Source: Hyphomicrobiales bacterium (GTDB lineage Bacteria > Pseudomonadota > Alphaproteobacteria > Rhizobiales > Beijerinckiaceae). From it: DNA of 6,725 bases. Positions 1 to 5,502 of this stretch are shown one piece after another. Numbering within the stretch: the stretch's first letter is position 1; each line of letters begins with the position of its first letter. Made by a program: the position numbers and the translations under genes. Below the pieces are notes generated by a model. It did not search any database. It saw nothing but the letters and a program-made list of their open reading frames with translations, and had not been told where the DNA came from. The DNA lies in NCBI GenBank assembly GCA_015655535.1, contig JAATEW010000215.1, positions 1 to 6,725 on the forward strand, read 5' to 3'.

Positions 1-498
1 CTGTTCAATCAGCAGGTGATCGAGGCCATGTCCGCGATCAACGAGCGGTCGAGCATCTTTCCCTATTCCAATCCGACCTCGCGGTCCGTATGCACGGCGG
101 AGGAGGCCTATCGCTGGTCGCATGGCAAGGCAATCTTTGGGAGCGGCAGCCCGTTCCCGCCGGTCGAGATCGCGGGCCAAACCTTCGTGCCGGGCCAAGG
201 AAACAATGTCTATATTTTTCCGGCGATGGGCATGGCGGTCTTCGCGACGGAGGCGAGCCGCGTGACCGAGGACATGTTCATCGTCGCAGCCAAGGCCGTG
301 GCGGAACAGGTCACGGAGGAGAATCTTGCCAAGGGCTTGATCTATCCGCCGCAGAGCCGCATCTTCGAGGCTTCGCTGCATGTGGCGGGCAAAGTCGCGG
401 CCGCTATTTTCGACAAGGGTCTCGCCCGCGTGCCGAAGCCCGCGGATATAGATGCCCATATTCGCAACGCCGTCTATCATCCCGTCTATCCGGTCTGA
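1..498 (+). CDS. maeA: NAD-dependent malic enzyme, C-terminal part (5' end outside window)
   Basis: Malic enzyme oxidatively decarboxylates malate to pyruvate with reduction of NAD(P)+ in the cytoplasm, linking the TCA cycle to pyruvate. The frame is open from base 1 (LFNQQVIEAM...) to a TGA at 496-498, giving 165 residues; a full protein is usually around 550. Visible family hallmarks, in order, are the SNPTSR segment, GSGSPFPPVE, and PGQGNNVYIFP followed by an MGMAVFATEASRVTEDM stretch. All belong to the C-terminal NAD-binding domain of the large, single-domain MaeA-type enzyme, not the MaeB type fused to phosphotransacetylase. The catalytic Tyr and Lys lie in the missing part, so activity and NAD versus NADP preference cannot be judged here. 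The next gene starts six bases after the stop, suggesting one transcript. The family call is firm; the symbol is by similarity to E. coli MaeA. Confidence 0.93.
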   Translation: MFNQQVIEAMSAINERSSIFPYSNPTSRSVCTAEEAYRWSHGKAIFGSGSPFPPVEIAGQTFVPGQGNNVYIFPAMGMAVFATEASRVTEDMFIVAAKAVAEQVTEENLAKGLIYPPQSRIFEASLHVAGKVAAAIFDKGLARVPKPADIDAHIRNAVYHPVYPV

Positions 499-504
499 AC
501 ACAT

Positions 505-1764
505 ATGCAAAGCACGCCCCGAAGCGATGGAGAAGTCGAGGAGATCGCCCATCTGTCGCTGCAACTCGGGCGGCTGCTCTTGGAGAACGGCGCCGAGACG
601 GCGGAAGTGCAGAAAATGGTAACGCGTTTCGCGGCCGGGCTCGGCTGCGAAGCCCGCCTCATCGTCACCTACGAAGCGCTGATGCTGACCTTGGTGAGCG
701 ACGCACGGTTCCGCACCAAGGTCGGGCCGCATTTGACCGGCATGAATGTGAACATGACCGCGGTCGACGTGCTCAATCGCATTGTCGATCAGGCCGCGAG
801 AGGCGAACTCAAGCTCGAAGAGATCCATAAGGAACTCGACGTGATGGAGCGCGGGCCGCCGGCCTATCCGCGCGCGATCACCGCCGTCGCGCTCGGATTG
901 ACGGCGGCGAGTCTGTCCAAGCTTTTCGGCGGCGATTGGATCGTGTTCCTCATCACTTTCGTGGCAGGCATATGCGGTACCTTCATCCGCCAGGAGCTTG
1001 GCCGCCGGCACGCCAATCCGTTTCTTGTTCCCTTCGTCGCAGCCCTTATCAGCGGCATCATCGGCGGCCTTGGCGTGAGATTGAGCCATGTCGCCGCTCC
1101 GGCGCTCTGCCTGATCGCGCCGGGCATGATCATCGTCCCGGGCGTTCCTTTGATCAATGGCATCTGGGACACGATCAGGAATCACATGACGCTTGGCCTA
1201 TCGCGGCTTGGCTTTGCCGGGCTCGTTGTGCTTGCCATCGCTTTCGGCCTGTTCGTTGCGACGATGATCACGGGTGTGCGGATTCCGATCGACAGTCCGG
1301 CGCCCGTTCTATCCGTTGCGGAAGATGCCTTGTTTTCGGCTCTGGCGGCGATCGGCTACGTGTTCCTATTCAATGTTCCGGTCCGGCTCTGCTGGGCCTG
1401 CGTTATCTGCGGCGTCTGCAGCCATACGCTGCGGACGGCTGTGGAGCATTTCGGCATCGACATCGTCACTGCGACCTTACTCGGCGCGCTCGCCGTCGGC
1501 TTTCTCGCCCAAGCTTTCGCCCGCTGGTTTCGGGCGCCGCCGGCGGCCTTCGCCTTTCCGGGTGTTGTCGCCATGGTGCCCGGCTCTTACGCCTTTCGTG
1601 CCATTATCGGTGCGTTGCAGATCGCACAGGCGGGAGCTGATGCGCCCGCGCCGCTCATTGCCGAAACGACCTCTTTGACCATCGCGAGCCTTCTCCTGAC
1701 GGGGGCGATCGCCGTCGGTCTCGCCGCGCCGCTTGTCTTCAGCAAAAACAGCGGGCGCGTTTAA
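505..1764 (+). CDS. ThrE-family threonine/serine exporter, fused two-domain membrane protein
   Basis: The 419-residue protein fits the ThrE family, in which an N-terminal DUF1212-type half and a C-terminal ThrE_2-type half (separate YjjP and YjjB proteins in enterobacteria) are joined; members export small amino or organic acids. Residues 1-115 are soluble and carry the typical LLENGAETAEVQ segment (about 25-36). About ten hydrophobic segments follow, from about residue 120 to 412. Each half has a signature loop: IAPGMIIVPGVPLINGIWD (204-222) and FPGVVAMVPGSYAFRA (351-366). The length is near that of other fused members. The ATG at 505 follows the malic enzyme stop by six bases and has no clear Shine-Dalgarno, which suggests translational coupling. 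The actual substrate (Thr, Ser, or a dicarboxylate as proposed for YjjPB) cannot be read from sequence; the malic enzyme neighbour makes an organic acid conceivable, but this is inference. Confidence 0.88.
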   Translation: MQSTPRSDGEVEEIAHLSLQLGRLLLENGAETAEVQKMVTRFAAGLGCEARLIVTYEALMLTLVSDARFRTKVGPHLTGMNVNMTAVDVLNRIVDQAARGELKLEEIHKELDVMERGPPAYPRAITAVALGLTAASLSKLFGGDWIVFLITFVAGICGTFIRQELGRRHANPFLVPFVAALISGIIGGLGVRLSHVAAPALCLIAPGMIIVPGVPLINGIWDTIRNHMTLGLSRLGFAGLVVLAIAFGLFVATMITGVRIPIDSPAPVLSVAEDALFSALAAIGYVFLFNVPVRLCWACVICGVCSHTLRTAVEHFGIDIVTATLLGALAVGFLAQAFARWFRAPPAAFAFPGVVAMVPGSYAFRAIIGALQIAQAGADAPAPLIAETTSLTIASLLLTGAIAVGLAAPLVFSKNSGRV

Positions 1765-1954
1765 CCGGCCTGTTCAAATTTGCAATATTCTTGCGCCAAA
1801 ACCATTTTCAGCGTGTAGCATCGCCGCGGTCATCCCGGCGTGAGCGGCGGCATATATGGGAAGCAGAAAAGATCATGAACACGGGCGACGGCTGACATGA
1901 CCGTCACCCATTTCCGCACGCCGTCCAAACTCCCCCCGAATAAGGGAGGCCACA
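1765..1954 (+). other. Intergenic leader with two mini-ORFs before the 185-residue gene
   Basis: This 190-base gap holds no gene of normal size. A 6-bp inverted repeat (CGCCGC at 1822-1827, GCGGCG at 1844-1849) lacks a following T-run, so it is not a convincing terminator for the gene before it. Two short frames sit in front of the next gene: ATG at 1875 with stop at 1893-1895 (6 codons), and ATG at 1897 with stop at 1966-1968 (23 codons), the latter running across the next gene's start in another frame. Neither has a good ribosome binding site, so they may be chance. No promoter matching both consensus boxes was found. Confidence 0.35.
1942..1949 (+). promoter_or_regulatory. Strong ribosome binding site that sets a TTG start
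   Basis: AAGGGAGG lies five bases before the TTG at 1955. It is the best Shine-Dalgarno match in the window and is the reason for accepting a TTG start. The nearby upstream ATG codons at 1875 and 1897 are in a different frame. Confidence 0.75.
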
Positions 1955-2512
1955 TTGCTGGATTTTGAAGAATTCAAAAAAGCGGCTTCCAAATCGGCTT
2001 TGAAAGCCAGGCGCAAAGCCCATGAGCTTTTGCCGCAGCATGTCGCCGCCGCCTATAAGGAAGCGGAAAAAATCGCAGCTCAAAGAGCCAATGCGGAAGC
2101 TTTGCACACCTATCTCGGCGACGTTCTTTGGCAGATCGCGGAGCTCGTCAAAGCCTCGTACAAAGGCGGCCACTTGCTGGTAAAAACCCATGGGCAGCCG
2201 GGCGACAAACAATTCGGCATTACCATCGAACACCAAGGCGCGCCTCAAAAGGGCATTCTGTCGCTCGGCATAGATTCGGTCCCCTTCAGCGAGAATGGCG
2301 CGGAGCCTTATCAGACGCTGGCCATCACGATGCGGCATCCGGGAAGTTCGCGGTCCGAGTATCGCAATCTTCTCTATATCAAGGAGGGGATGCGGACGCT
2401 GTCTGGTCCCGATCAAAGAGAGCTGTGCCGGGCAGTGAATGCGCGGATCGAGGTCATGCTTGCGCAGGGCCAGAAGCCGCCCTTGGGTTCCGGCGATCTG
2501 CGGCACGGATAG
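1955..2512 (+). CDS. Conserved-looking protein of unknown function, 185 residues
   Basis: I do not recognise this protein. It has no signal peptide or membrane segment and should be cytoplasmic. Residues 1-70 look helical and basic, with many Lys, Ala and Glu (FEEFKKAASKSALKARRKAHELL). Residues 71-128 look like alternating beta strands (GGHLLVKTHG, KQFGITIEH, GILSLGIDSVPF, TLAITMRHP). Residues 137-172 look helical again, followed by a Gly/Pro-rich tail. It starts at TTG behind a strong AAGGGAGG site. The stop at 2510-2512 lies 19 bases from the convergent stop of the serine hydrolase, and no terminator is evident between them. Codon use matches the flanking core genes, which supports a real, resident gene. 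A 225-codon frame opposite it is a shadow. Confidence 0.75.
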   Translation: MLDFEEFKKAASKSALKARRKAHELLPQHVAAAYKEAEKIAAQRANAEALHTYLGDVLWQIAELVKASYKGGHLLVKTHGQPGDKQFGITIEHQGAPQKGILSLGIDSVPFSENGAEPYQTLAITMRHPGSSRSEYRNLLYIKEGMRTLSGPDQRELCRAVNARIEVMLAQGQKPPLGSGDLRHG

Positions 2513-2531
2513 GGCGACGAAGTTCGGCCAA

Positions 2532-3746
2532 CTATCGCACGTGCCTCGACAGTTCGACCCCGAGACGCGGAATACCGGCATTCGCGCGGTTCCCGGCGAT
2601 GAAAATCGCGAGATCTTTCCAGGGATTTATGACGATGACGCTATTGAAGCCGTCGGTGCCGCCCGCTTTGAAAAAAACCGGACGCGCTCCCTCGGCCGGA
2701 TCGCCGAGGTTTTGCGCCCATGCCATCCCCTGTTTAAAGTTATCTGCCGGCTGATAGATCGGAGTCATGGCGTCTTTCAGCGCATGGACGAGGAGCGGCA
2801 CTGCTTCGCCGCCATCGGCCGTCTCATGGCCGAGCGCGGCCTCGCCAAAGGCGAGCATGTCGATTGCGCTCGAGCGCAGCGCGCCGGCCGGATACCAGGC
2901 AAATATGGGCCAGGGGATGACAGGTTCGCCATTGCCGCCATAGCCTTGCGCTAGGCGGTCCCGCTGATCCGGCGGGACGCGCATCTGCGTGCTGGTCATG
3001 CGCAGCGGCCCGGTGATCCGCTGGCGGATGAGATTTTCCCAGGGCTCGCCCAGCCGCTCCGCGACCAGATAGCCGAGAAGCCCGACGCTGGCGTTCGAGT
3101 AGATATAGGCAGCCGGCAGTTTGCAGGCGCCGTCCTCGCTCTGCTCCCAATGCGATACCCAGTTGAAAAAGTCTTCGCTCGTATAATGCTCGATGCCGCG
3201 CTCGGCCAATCGGCGCGGCACATTGCTTGGCAATTCCGGCATGCCGGACGAGAAATCCGACAATTGCAGCATCGTGATCTGCGCGGTGCAGGGCTTCAAC
3301 CGGCGGTCCGGCAGATAAGATTGAAGCGGCGCGTCGCGCTCCATCTTCCCTTCGATAAGGGCTTCGGCGAACAGGGCGGTGGTGAAGACCTTTGTGATGG
3401 AGCCGATCTCGACGATCGTATCCGGCGCGAAGGCCGCGCTGCCGGTGCCGCTATAGCCGAAATAGCTTCGGCGGCCGTGCCAGCTTACGCCAACGATCAA
3501 TCCCGGAATGGCCTCGCGTCTCACCGCGCTGCCGACGATCCGGTCGACGAGCGGCTGAAGTTCCGCGGCATCGGGTCCCGCTGCCGACGCGGCCGCGATG
3601 CCGTCGGACGGCGCGTCTTGGGCGAAACGCTCCTGCGCCCCGGCCGGGCCGCCCATAGCAGCGAGGCAGAGGGCTAGGATCGCCCCTCGGCGCGCCACAT
3701 AGGATGATTTGATCTGCTCGAAATGCTGAGCCTCGTGTCTCGCCAT
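2532..3746 (-). CDS. Exported serine hydrolase, class C beta-lactamase / DD-peptidase fold
   Basis: A 404-residue member of the beta-lactamase-related serine hydrolases (PF00144 type: AmpC, AmpH, DD-carboxypeptidases, esterases). Residues about 18-37 form a signal peptide (hydrophobic GAILALCLAAMGGPAGA, probable cut before Q38), so it should act in the periplasm. The first motif is SITK, with nucleophile S116 and K119; the second is YSN (Y216-S217-N218). In place of the usual KTG, the third reads KAGGTDGF (K360 onward). The DFSSGMPELP segment (164-173) is also typical. The frame stays open to 4136, but the start at 3746 is preferred: GGAG lies six bases upstream and the signal peptide follows. 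A weak promoter (TTGGCT, 18 bases, TATCGC; 3839-3810 on the minus strand) may drive it. The substrate is unknown; a true beta-lactamase cannot be claimed. Confidence 0.88.
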   Translation of the reverse strand: MARHEAQHFEQIKSSYVARRGAILALCLAAMGGPAGAQERFAQDAPSDGIAAASAAGPDAAELQPLVDRIVGSAVRREAIPGLIVGVSWHGRRSYFGYSGTGSAAFAPDTIVEIGSITKVFTTALFAEALIEGKMERDAPLQSYLPDRRLKPCTAQITMLQLSDFSSGMPELPSNVPRRLAERGIEHYTSEDFFNWVSHWEQSEDGACKLPAAYIYSNASVGLLGYLVAERLGEPWENLIRQRITGPLRMTSTQMRVPPDQRDRLAQGYGGNGEPVIPWPIFAWYPAGALRSSAIDMLAFGEAALGHETADGGEAVPLLVHALKDAMTPIYQPADNFKQGMAWAQNLGDPAEGARPVFFKAGGTDGFNSVIVINPWKDLAIFIAGNRANAGIPRLGVELSRHVR

Positions 3747-3752
3747 AGGTCG

Positions 3753-3756
3753 CTCC
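3753..3756 (-). promoter_or_regulatory. Ribosome binding site deciding the serine hydrolase start
   Basis: On the minus strand GGAG (in GGAGCGACCT) lies six bases before the ATG at 3746. It favours this start over the longer frame opening at 4136, whose extra 130 residues are low-complexity, have no leader, and overlap the small RNA locus. Confidence 0.6.
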
Positions 3757-3937
3757 GATAGGTTTCGCGCGCCGATGCGCGATGCCGAACCGCGCTTCGA
3801 TTTGCCTGAGCGATACAGTGCCGAACTGGTGCGAGCCAAACCGCCGGCTTGCGAAACGGCGATGAGGGGATCCGCCGTCGCCGGATGGGGCGGCGCCCGT
3901 CCCTTCGAAAGGGTGGAAGGCTGCGTCAAACCCAATG

Positions 3938-3960
3938 AAAAACGGCCCCGAAGGACCGTT
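3938..3960 (-). terminator. Intrinsic terminator with UUCG loop
   Basis: Minus-strand AACGGTCC-TTCG-GGGCCGTT forms an 8-bp stem (one G-U pair) with a stable UUCG tetraloop. T's at 3942-3938 follow, the first two within the stem. It would stop minus-strand transcripts arriving from above 3960. No coding gene ends nearby, so it most likely ends the small RNA predicted here. On the + strand no good T-run follows the stem. Confidence 0.72.
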
Positions 3961-4016
3961 CTAAGCCATTGATCTCTATCGAGAGATTTTGGAGCGGGCG
4001 AAGCGCCCTGAGACAT
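3938..4016 (-). ncRNA. Candidate small RNA, about 79 nt, three hairpins
   Basis: Read on the minus strand, a promoter-like sequence is followed by three successive stem-loops, the last ending in a T-run. Hairpin 1 is GGGCG-CTT-CGCCC (4008-3996). Hairpin 2 is a perfect ATCTCT-CGAT-AGAGAT (3987-3972). Hairpin 3 is an 8-bp stem with a TTCG loop (3960-3941), followed by T's ending at 3938. A short single-stranded GCTCCAAA lies between hairpins 1 and 2 and is complementary to GGAG-type ribosome binding sites. The predicted 5' end (about 4016-4014) is placed from the -10 box. It sits about 190 bases upstream of the serine hydrolase start and could instead be an attenuated leader of that gene. I cannot assign it to a named small RNA family. 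No direct evidence of expression is available. Confidence 0.55.
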
Positions 4017-4020
4017 CTTA

Positions 4021-4048
4021 AGTATAATGGATTCCGCCGAAAAATCAA
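4021..4048 (-). promoter_or_regulatory. Sigma-70-like promoter of the candidate small RNA
   Basis: On the minus strand TTGATT (4048-4043) is followed after 16 bases by TATACT (4026-4021), giving four and five matches to the consensus boxes. The spacing is one base short of ideal. The expected start is about 4016-4014, directly ahead of the three-hairpin element, and this arrangement is the main support. The same bases also read TATAAT on the + strand (4023-4028), but no -35 box accompanies it there. Confidence 0.5.
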
Positions 4049-4057
4049 CGTCATTTT

Positions 4058-4086
4058 TTCGGACGGCGTCAGTGCTGTTGTCCGAA
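4058..4086. repeat. Inverted repeat, 7-bp arms
   Basis: TTCGGAC (4058-4064) and GTCCGAA (4080-4086) are perfect inverted copies separated by 15 bases. The repeat lies just upstream of the -35 box of the small RNA promoter, where an activator or repressor could bind. No T-run follows on either strand, so it is not a terminator. Its function is unknown. Confidence 0.45.
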
Positions 4087-4090
4087 TTGT

Positions 4091-4114
4091 TAGACGTTTT
4101 TTCCAGCACGTCTA
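4091..4114. repeat. Second inverted repeat, 7-bp arms
   Basis: TAGACGT (4091-4097) and ACGTCTA (4108-4114) are perfect inverted copies around a 10-base spacer. It lies four bases after the preceding inverted repeat but has a different sequence. It could be an operator or a stem-loop; nothing in the sequence decides which. Confidence 0.45.
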
Positions 4115-4137
4115 GGCGCTCCAAAGGCCGCTCCAAA
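4115..4137. repeat. Tandem GCTCCAAA repeat, matching the small RNA in inverted orientation
   Basis: GCTCCAAA occurs twice in tandem on the + strand (4118-4125 and 4130-4137). The ten bases 4128-4137 (CCGCTCCAAA) are the exact reverse complement of 3988-3997, which lie in the small RNA between hairpins 1 and 2. The outer copies therefore bracket a segment of about 150 bases. No flanking target duplication is seen. Confidence 0.4.
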
Positions 4138-4150
4138 CCTCGCTTGAGGT

Positions 4151-4336
4151 ATTGGGACGGGATGAAAAGGTGTCGTCTCCCTTAGATTTATGTCCGCAAA
4201 GATGGCCACAAACTGCACCAGTGACCATTTTTATGAACGTTATGCTCGTCAGGCCGGCACCAGGGAATCTTGCTTGTCGGCATTGGCGCAAAGCCGCGGC
4301 ACCTCTTTCGGGAAGTTCGATCGCAGGAGCTCACCG
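4151..4336. other. Intergenic stretch without a recognisable gene
   Basis: This is the last part of the roughly 590-base gap between the serine hydrolase start and the end of the nuclease-like gene. Two short + strand frames (4152-4340 and 4190-4375) cross it; neither resembles a known protein and both run into the opposite gene. No terminator with a T-run was found after the minus-strand stop at 4337. The stretch may be degraded sequence at the islet edge. Confidence 0.4.
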
Positions 4337-5005
4337 TTAAGGTCGAAGATGCCGAAGCTCTATACCAAAGGCTGAGGGGCTTTTGCTATAACTAGAACCT
4401 CTTCCGTCGATGAAGGCGAGCCAAAACTCAGACGGTGGATTTGCAGGAACAAAGGTTGGCGGCACTCCGCCCGAGGTGGTGAGGCTGGACGGCTGGGGCG
4501 GCTGCGTCAGCAAGCTTAGTTCCCGGCGTACTCCCAAAACCTCTTTGATCAATTCTTTTTCAAAGTGTGCCACCGCTTTGCATTCGATACCAAGTCCGAT
4601 CTCGCTGTATAGCGGATACCCAATTGTTGCTTTTGTCACCACGACATCAAGTTCATGGCGACAGCTCTTGTCGCATGGACCACCATTATGTTGATGCCCT
4701 AGTGTCTCAAATTCAATATCGACAAAGATGCGCCAGTCTGTTGACTTTGATTGCGGATTTGACACCTCAAAGTGTGGATCGGCTAACTTGATTTTACCGT
4801 GACCTCCCTTGAATTTCAGAGTCGTCCCGATGAAAGTTATTCCAAACCCCCTTAGGGACAGATCCTTGATAAGTTCAGAAAGAACAAAAAGTTCATAGAG
4901 CTTACCATTCTTTAGCCCTCTAAGCAGTGCTGCGTCGGCTGGTCTAACCTGGCGATATGCGGCAAATACGCTTTTAATCTGAGTGATTGCGGCGTTTCGA
5001 TTCAT
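4337..5005 (-). CDS. Putative PD-(D/E)XK-fold nuclease, 222 residues
   Basis: I do not recognise the exact family, but the residue pattern is that of PD-(D/E)XK nucleases. An N-terminal helix has E38 (GKLYELFVLSELIKDL). A strand ends in HELDVVV with D120. Twenty residues later GLGIECKAV gives E141-x-K143, followed by a charged helix (HFEKELIKEVLGVRREL). These would bind the metal and cut nucleic acid in restriction-enzyme-like proteins. A cluster HQHNGGPCDKSCRH (104-117) just before D120 could hold a zinc ion. The C-terminal 50 residues are Pro/Ser-rich, then strand-like. There is no signal peptide. The ATG at 5005 overlaps the upstream stop as TAATG, with GGAG eight bases before it (5017-5014), so translation is probably coupled. 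The gene is AT-richer than its neighbours, which suggests transfer. The fold assignment is by motif only. Confidence 0.62.
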   Translation of the reverse strand: MNRNAAITQIKSVFAAYRQVRPADAALLRGLKNGKLYELFVLSELIKDLSLRGFGITFIGTTLKFKGGHGKIKLADPHFEVSNPQSKSTDWRIFVDIEFETLGHQHNGGPCDKSCRHELDVVVTKATIGYPLYSEIGLGIECKAVAHFEKELIKEVLGVRRELSLLTQPPQPSSLTTSGGVPPTFVPANPPSEFWLAFIDGRGSSYSKSPSAFGIELRHLRP

Positions 5006-5478
5006 TATCGAGGCTCCGAACTCGTTGAACCACCTTCTCTCAACTGGTCAATAAGTCCTTTGAGCTCGCGACGAAGAGGACCAAGTTCAGGTGCGGAACC
5101 TAGATTGATAGATCTATGTTCGATGGCCGTATCTTCCAATGGCACTACAATTGCGGCCTCCAATCTGGCGCCTCTAACATGTTCATTTATGCTTGCGAGG
5201 GCTGAATTATAGACTTCTCGATCTTGAATTGCCAAAAAACGCTCGAAAGCAAAAAGCATTTCTATAAGTCGTTGCTTCGGTCCAAGCAGGCGTGCTTCAC
5301 CTGTTTCTGTATCAGTTTCAGCATAATGCCTTTCGTCCGCGATGTCGGAAGCATCAATTCCGCGGAGCTCCTCTTCAAGGAGAGCAATTAAGGCCTGATA
5401 GTCTTCGTCCTCCACGACATGCTCCCTGATCCTTGTTTCATTCACACGCGTAGCCTTGTTCAGGTCTGCGAACTTCAA
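5005..5478 (-). CDS. Acidic helical protein of unknown function, partner of the nuclease-like gene
   Basis: I do not recognise this 157-residue protein. It is rich in Glu and Asp and predicted largely helical, with clear amphipathic stretches at about 26-40 (YQALIALLEEELRG), 67-90 (around QRLIEMLFAFERFLAIQ) and 134-147 (LRRELKGLIDQLRE). There is no signal peptide, membrane segment or DNA-binding motif that I can see. The frame has a stop four codons above the TTG at 5478, so that TTG is the longest start; its Shine-Dalgarno (GAAAG) is weak. A GTG 11 codons in, behind AAGG, is a possible alternative. Its stop overlaps the next start by one base. Being first in a tight two-gene operon with a putative nuclease, it may regulate, inhibit or guide that nuclease; this is inference from position. 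Confidence 0.62.
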   Translation of the reverse strand: MKFADLNKATRVNETRIREHVVEDEDYQALIALLEEELRGIDASDIADERHYAETDTETGEARLLGPKQRLIEMLFAFERFLAIQDREVYNSALASINEHVRGARLEAAIVVPLEDTAIEHRSINLGSAPELGPLRRELKGLIDQLREGGSTSSEPR

Positions 5479-5502
5479 ACTTAACTTTCAACGAGATCAG
5501 CA

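Noticed and set aside
90..1678. Overlapping + strand frames across the malic enzyme and ThrE genes (90-830, 936-1640, 1274-1678)
   Set aside because: They are Arg-rich translations in the wrong frame of two clearly identified genes.
1822..1849. GC-rich inverted repeat after the ThrE-family gene as a terminator
   Set aside because: The stem has a 16-base loop and is followed by CATATATGGG rather than a T-run.
1904..2581. 225-codon frame on the minus strand opposite the 185-residue gene
   Set aside because: The + strand gene has a strong ribosome binding site and plausible protein composition; the opposite frame is Arg/Phe/Gly-rich and overlaps the hydrolase end.
3988..4001. Sequence resembling the 3' end of a glycine tRNA (minus-strand CTTCGCCCGCTCC), with a terminator about 30 bases on, hinting at an attachment site
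   Set aside because: The match stops after about 14 bases, no T-arm or anticodon arm follows, and the bases fit a local hairpin instead. It is too short to call a tRNA remnant or att site.
3747..4136. Extending the serine hydrolase to an ATG at 4136 (534 residues)
   Set aside because: The added 130 residues show no domain, would bury the signal peptide inside the protein, and overlap the terminator and small RNA. A good ribosome binding site precedes 3746.
4237..4393. Frame on the + strand ending in ELTVKVEDAEALYQRLRG, which looks like the tail of a VOC/glyoxalase-type protein
   Set aside because: It is short, lacks a start, overlaps the 3' end of the nuclease-like gene on the other strand, and is not long enough to separate from chance.
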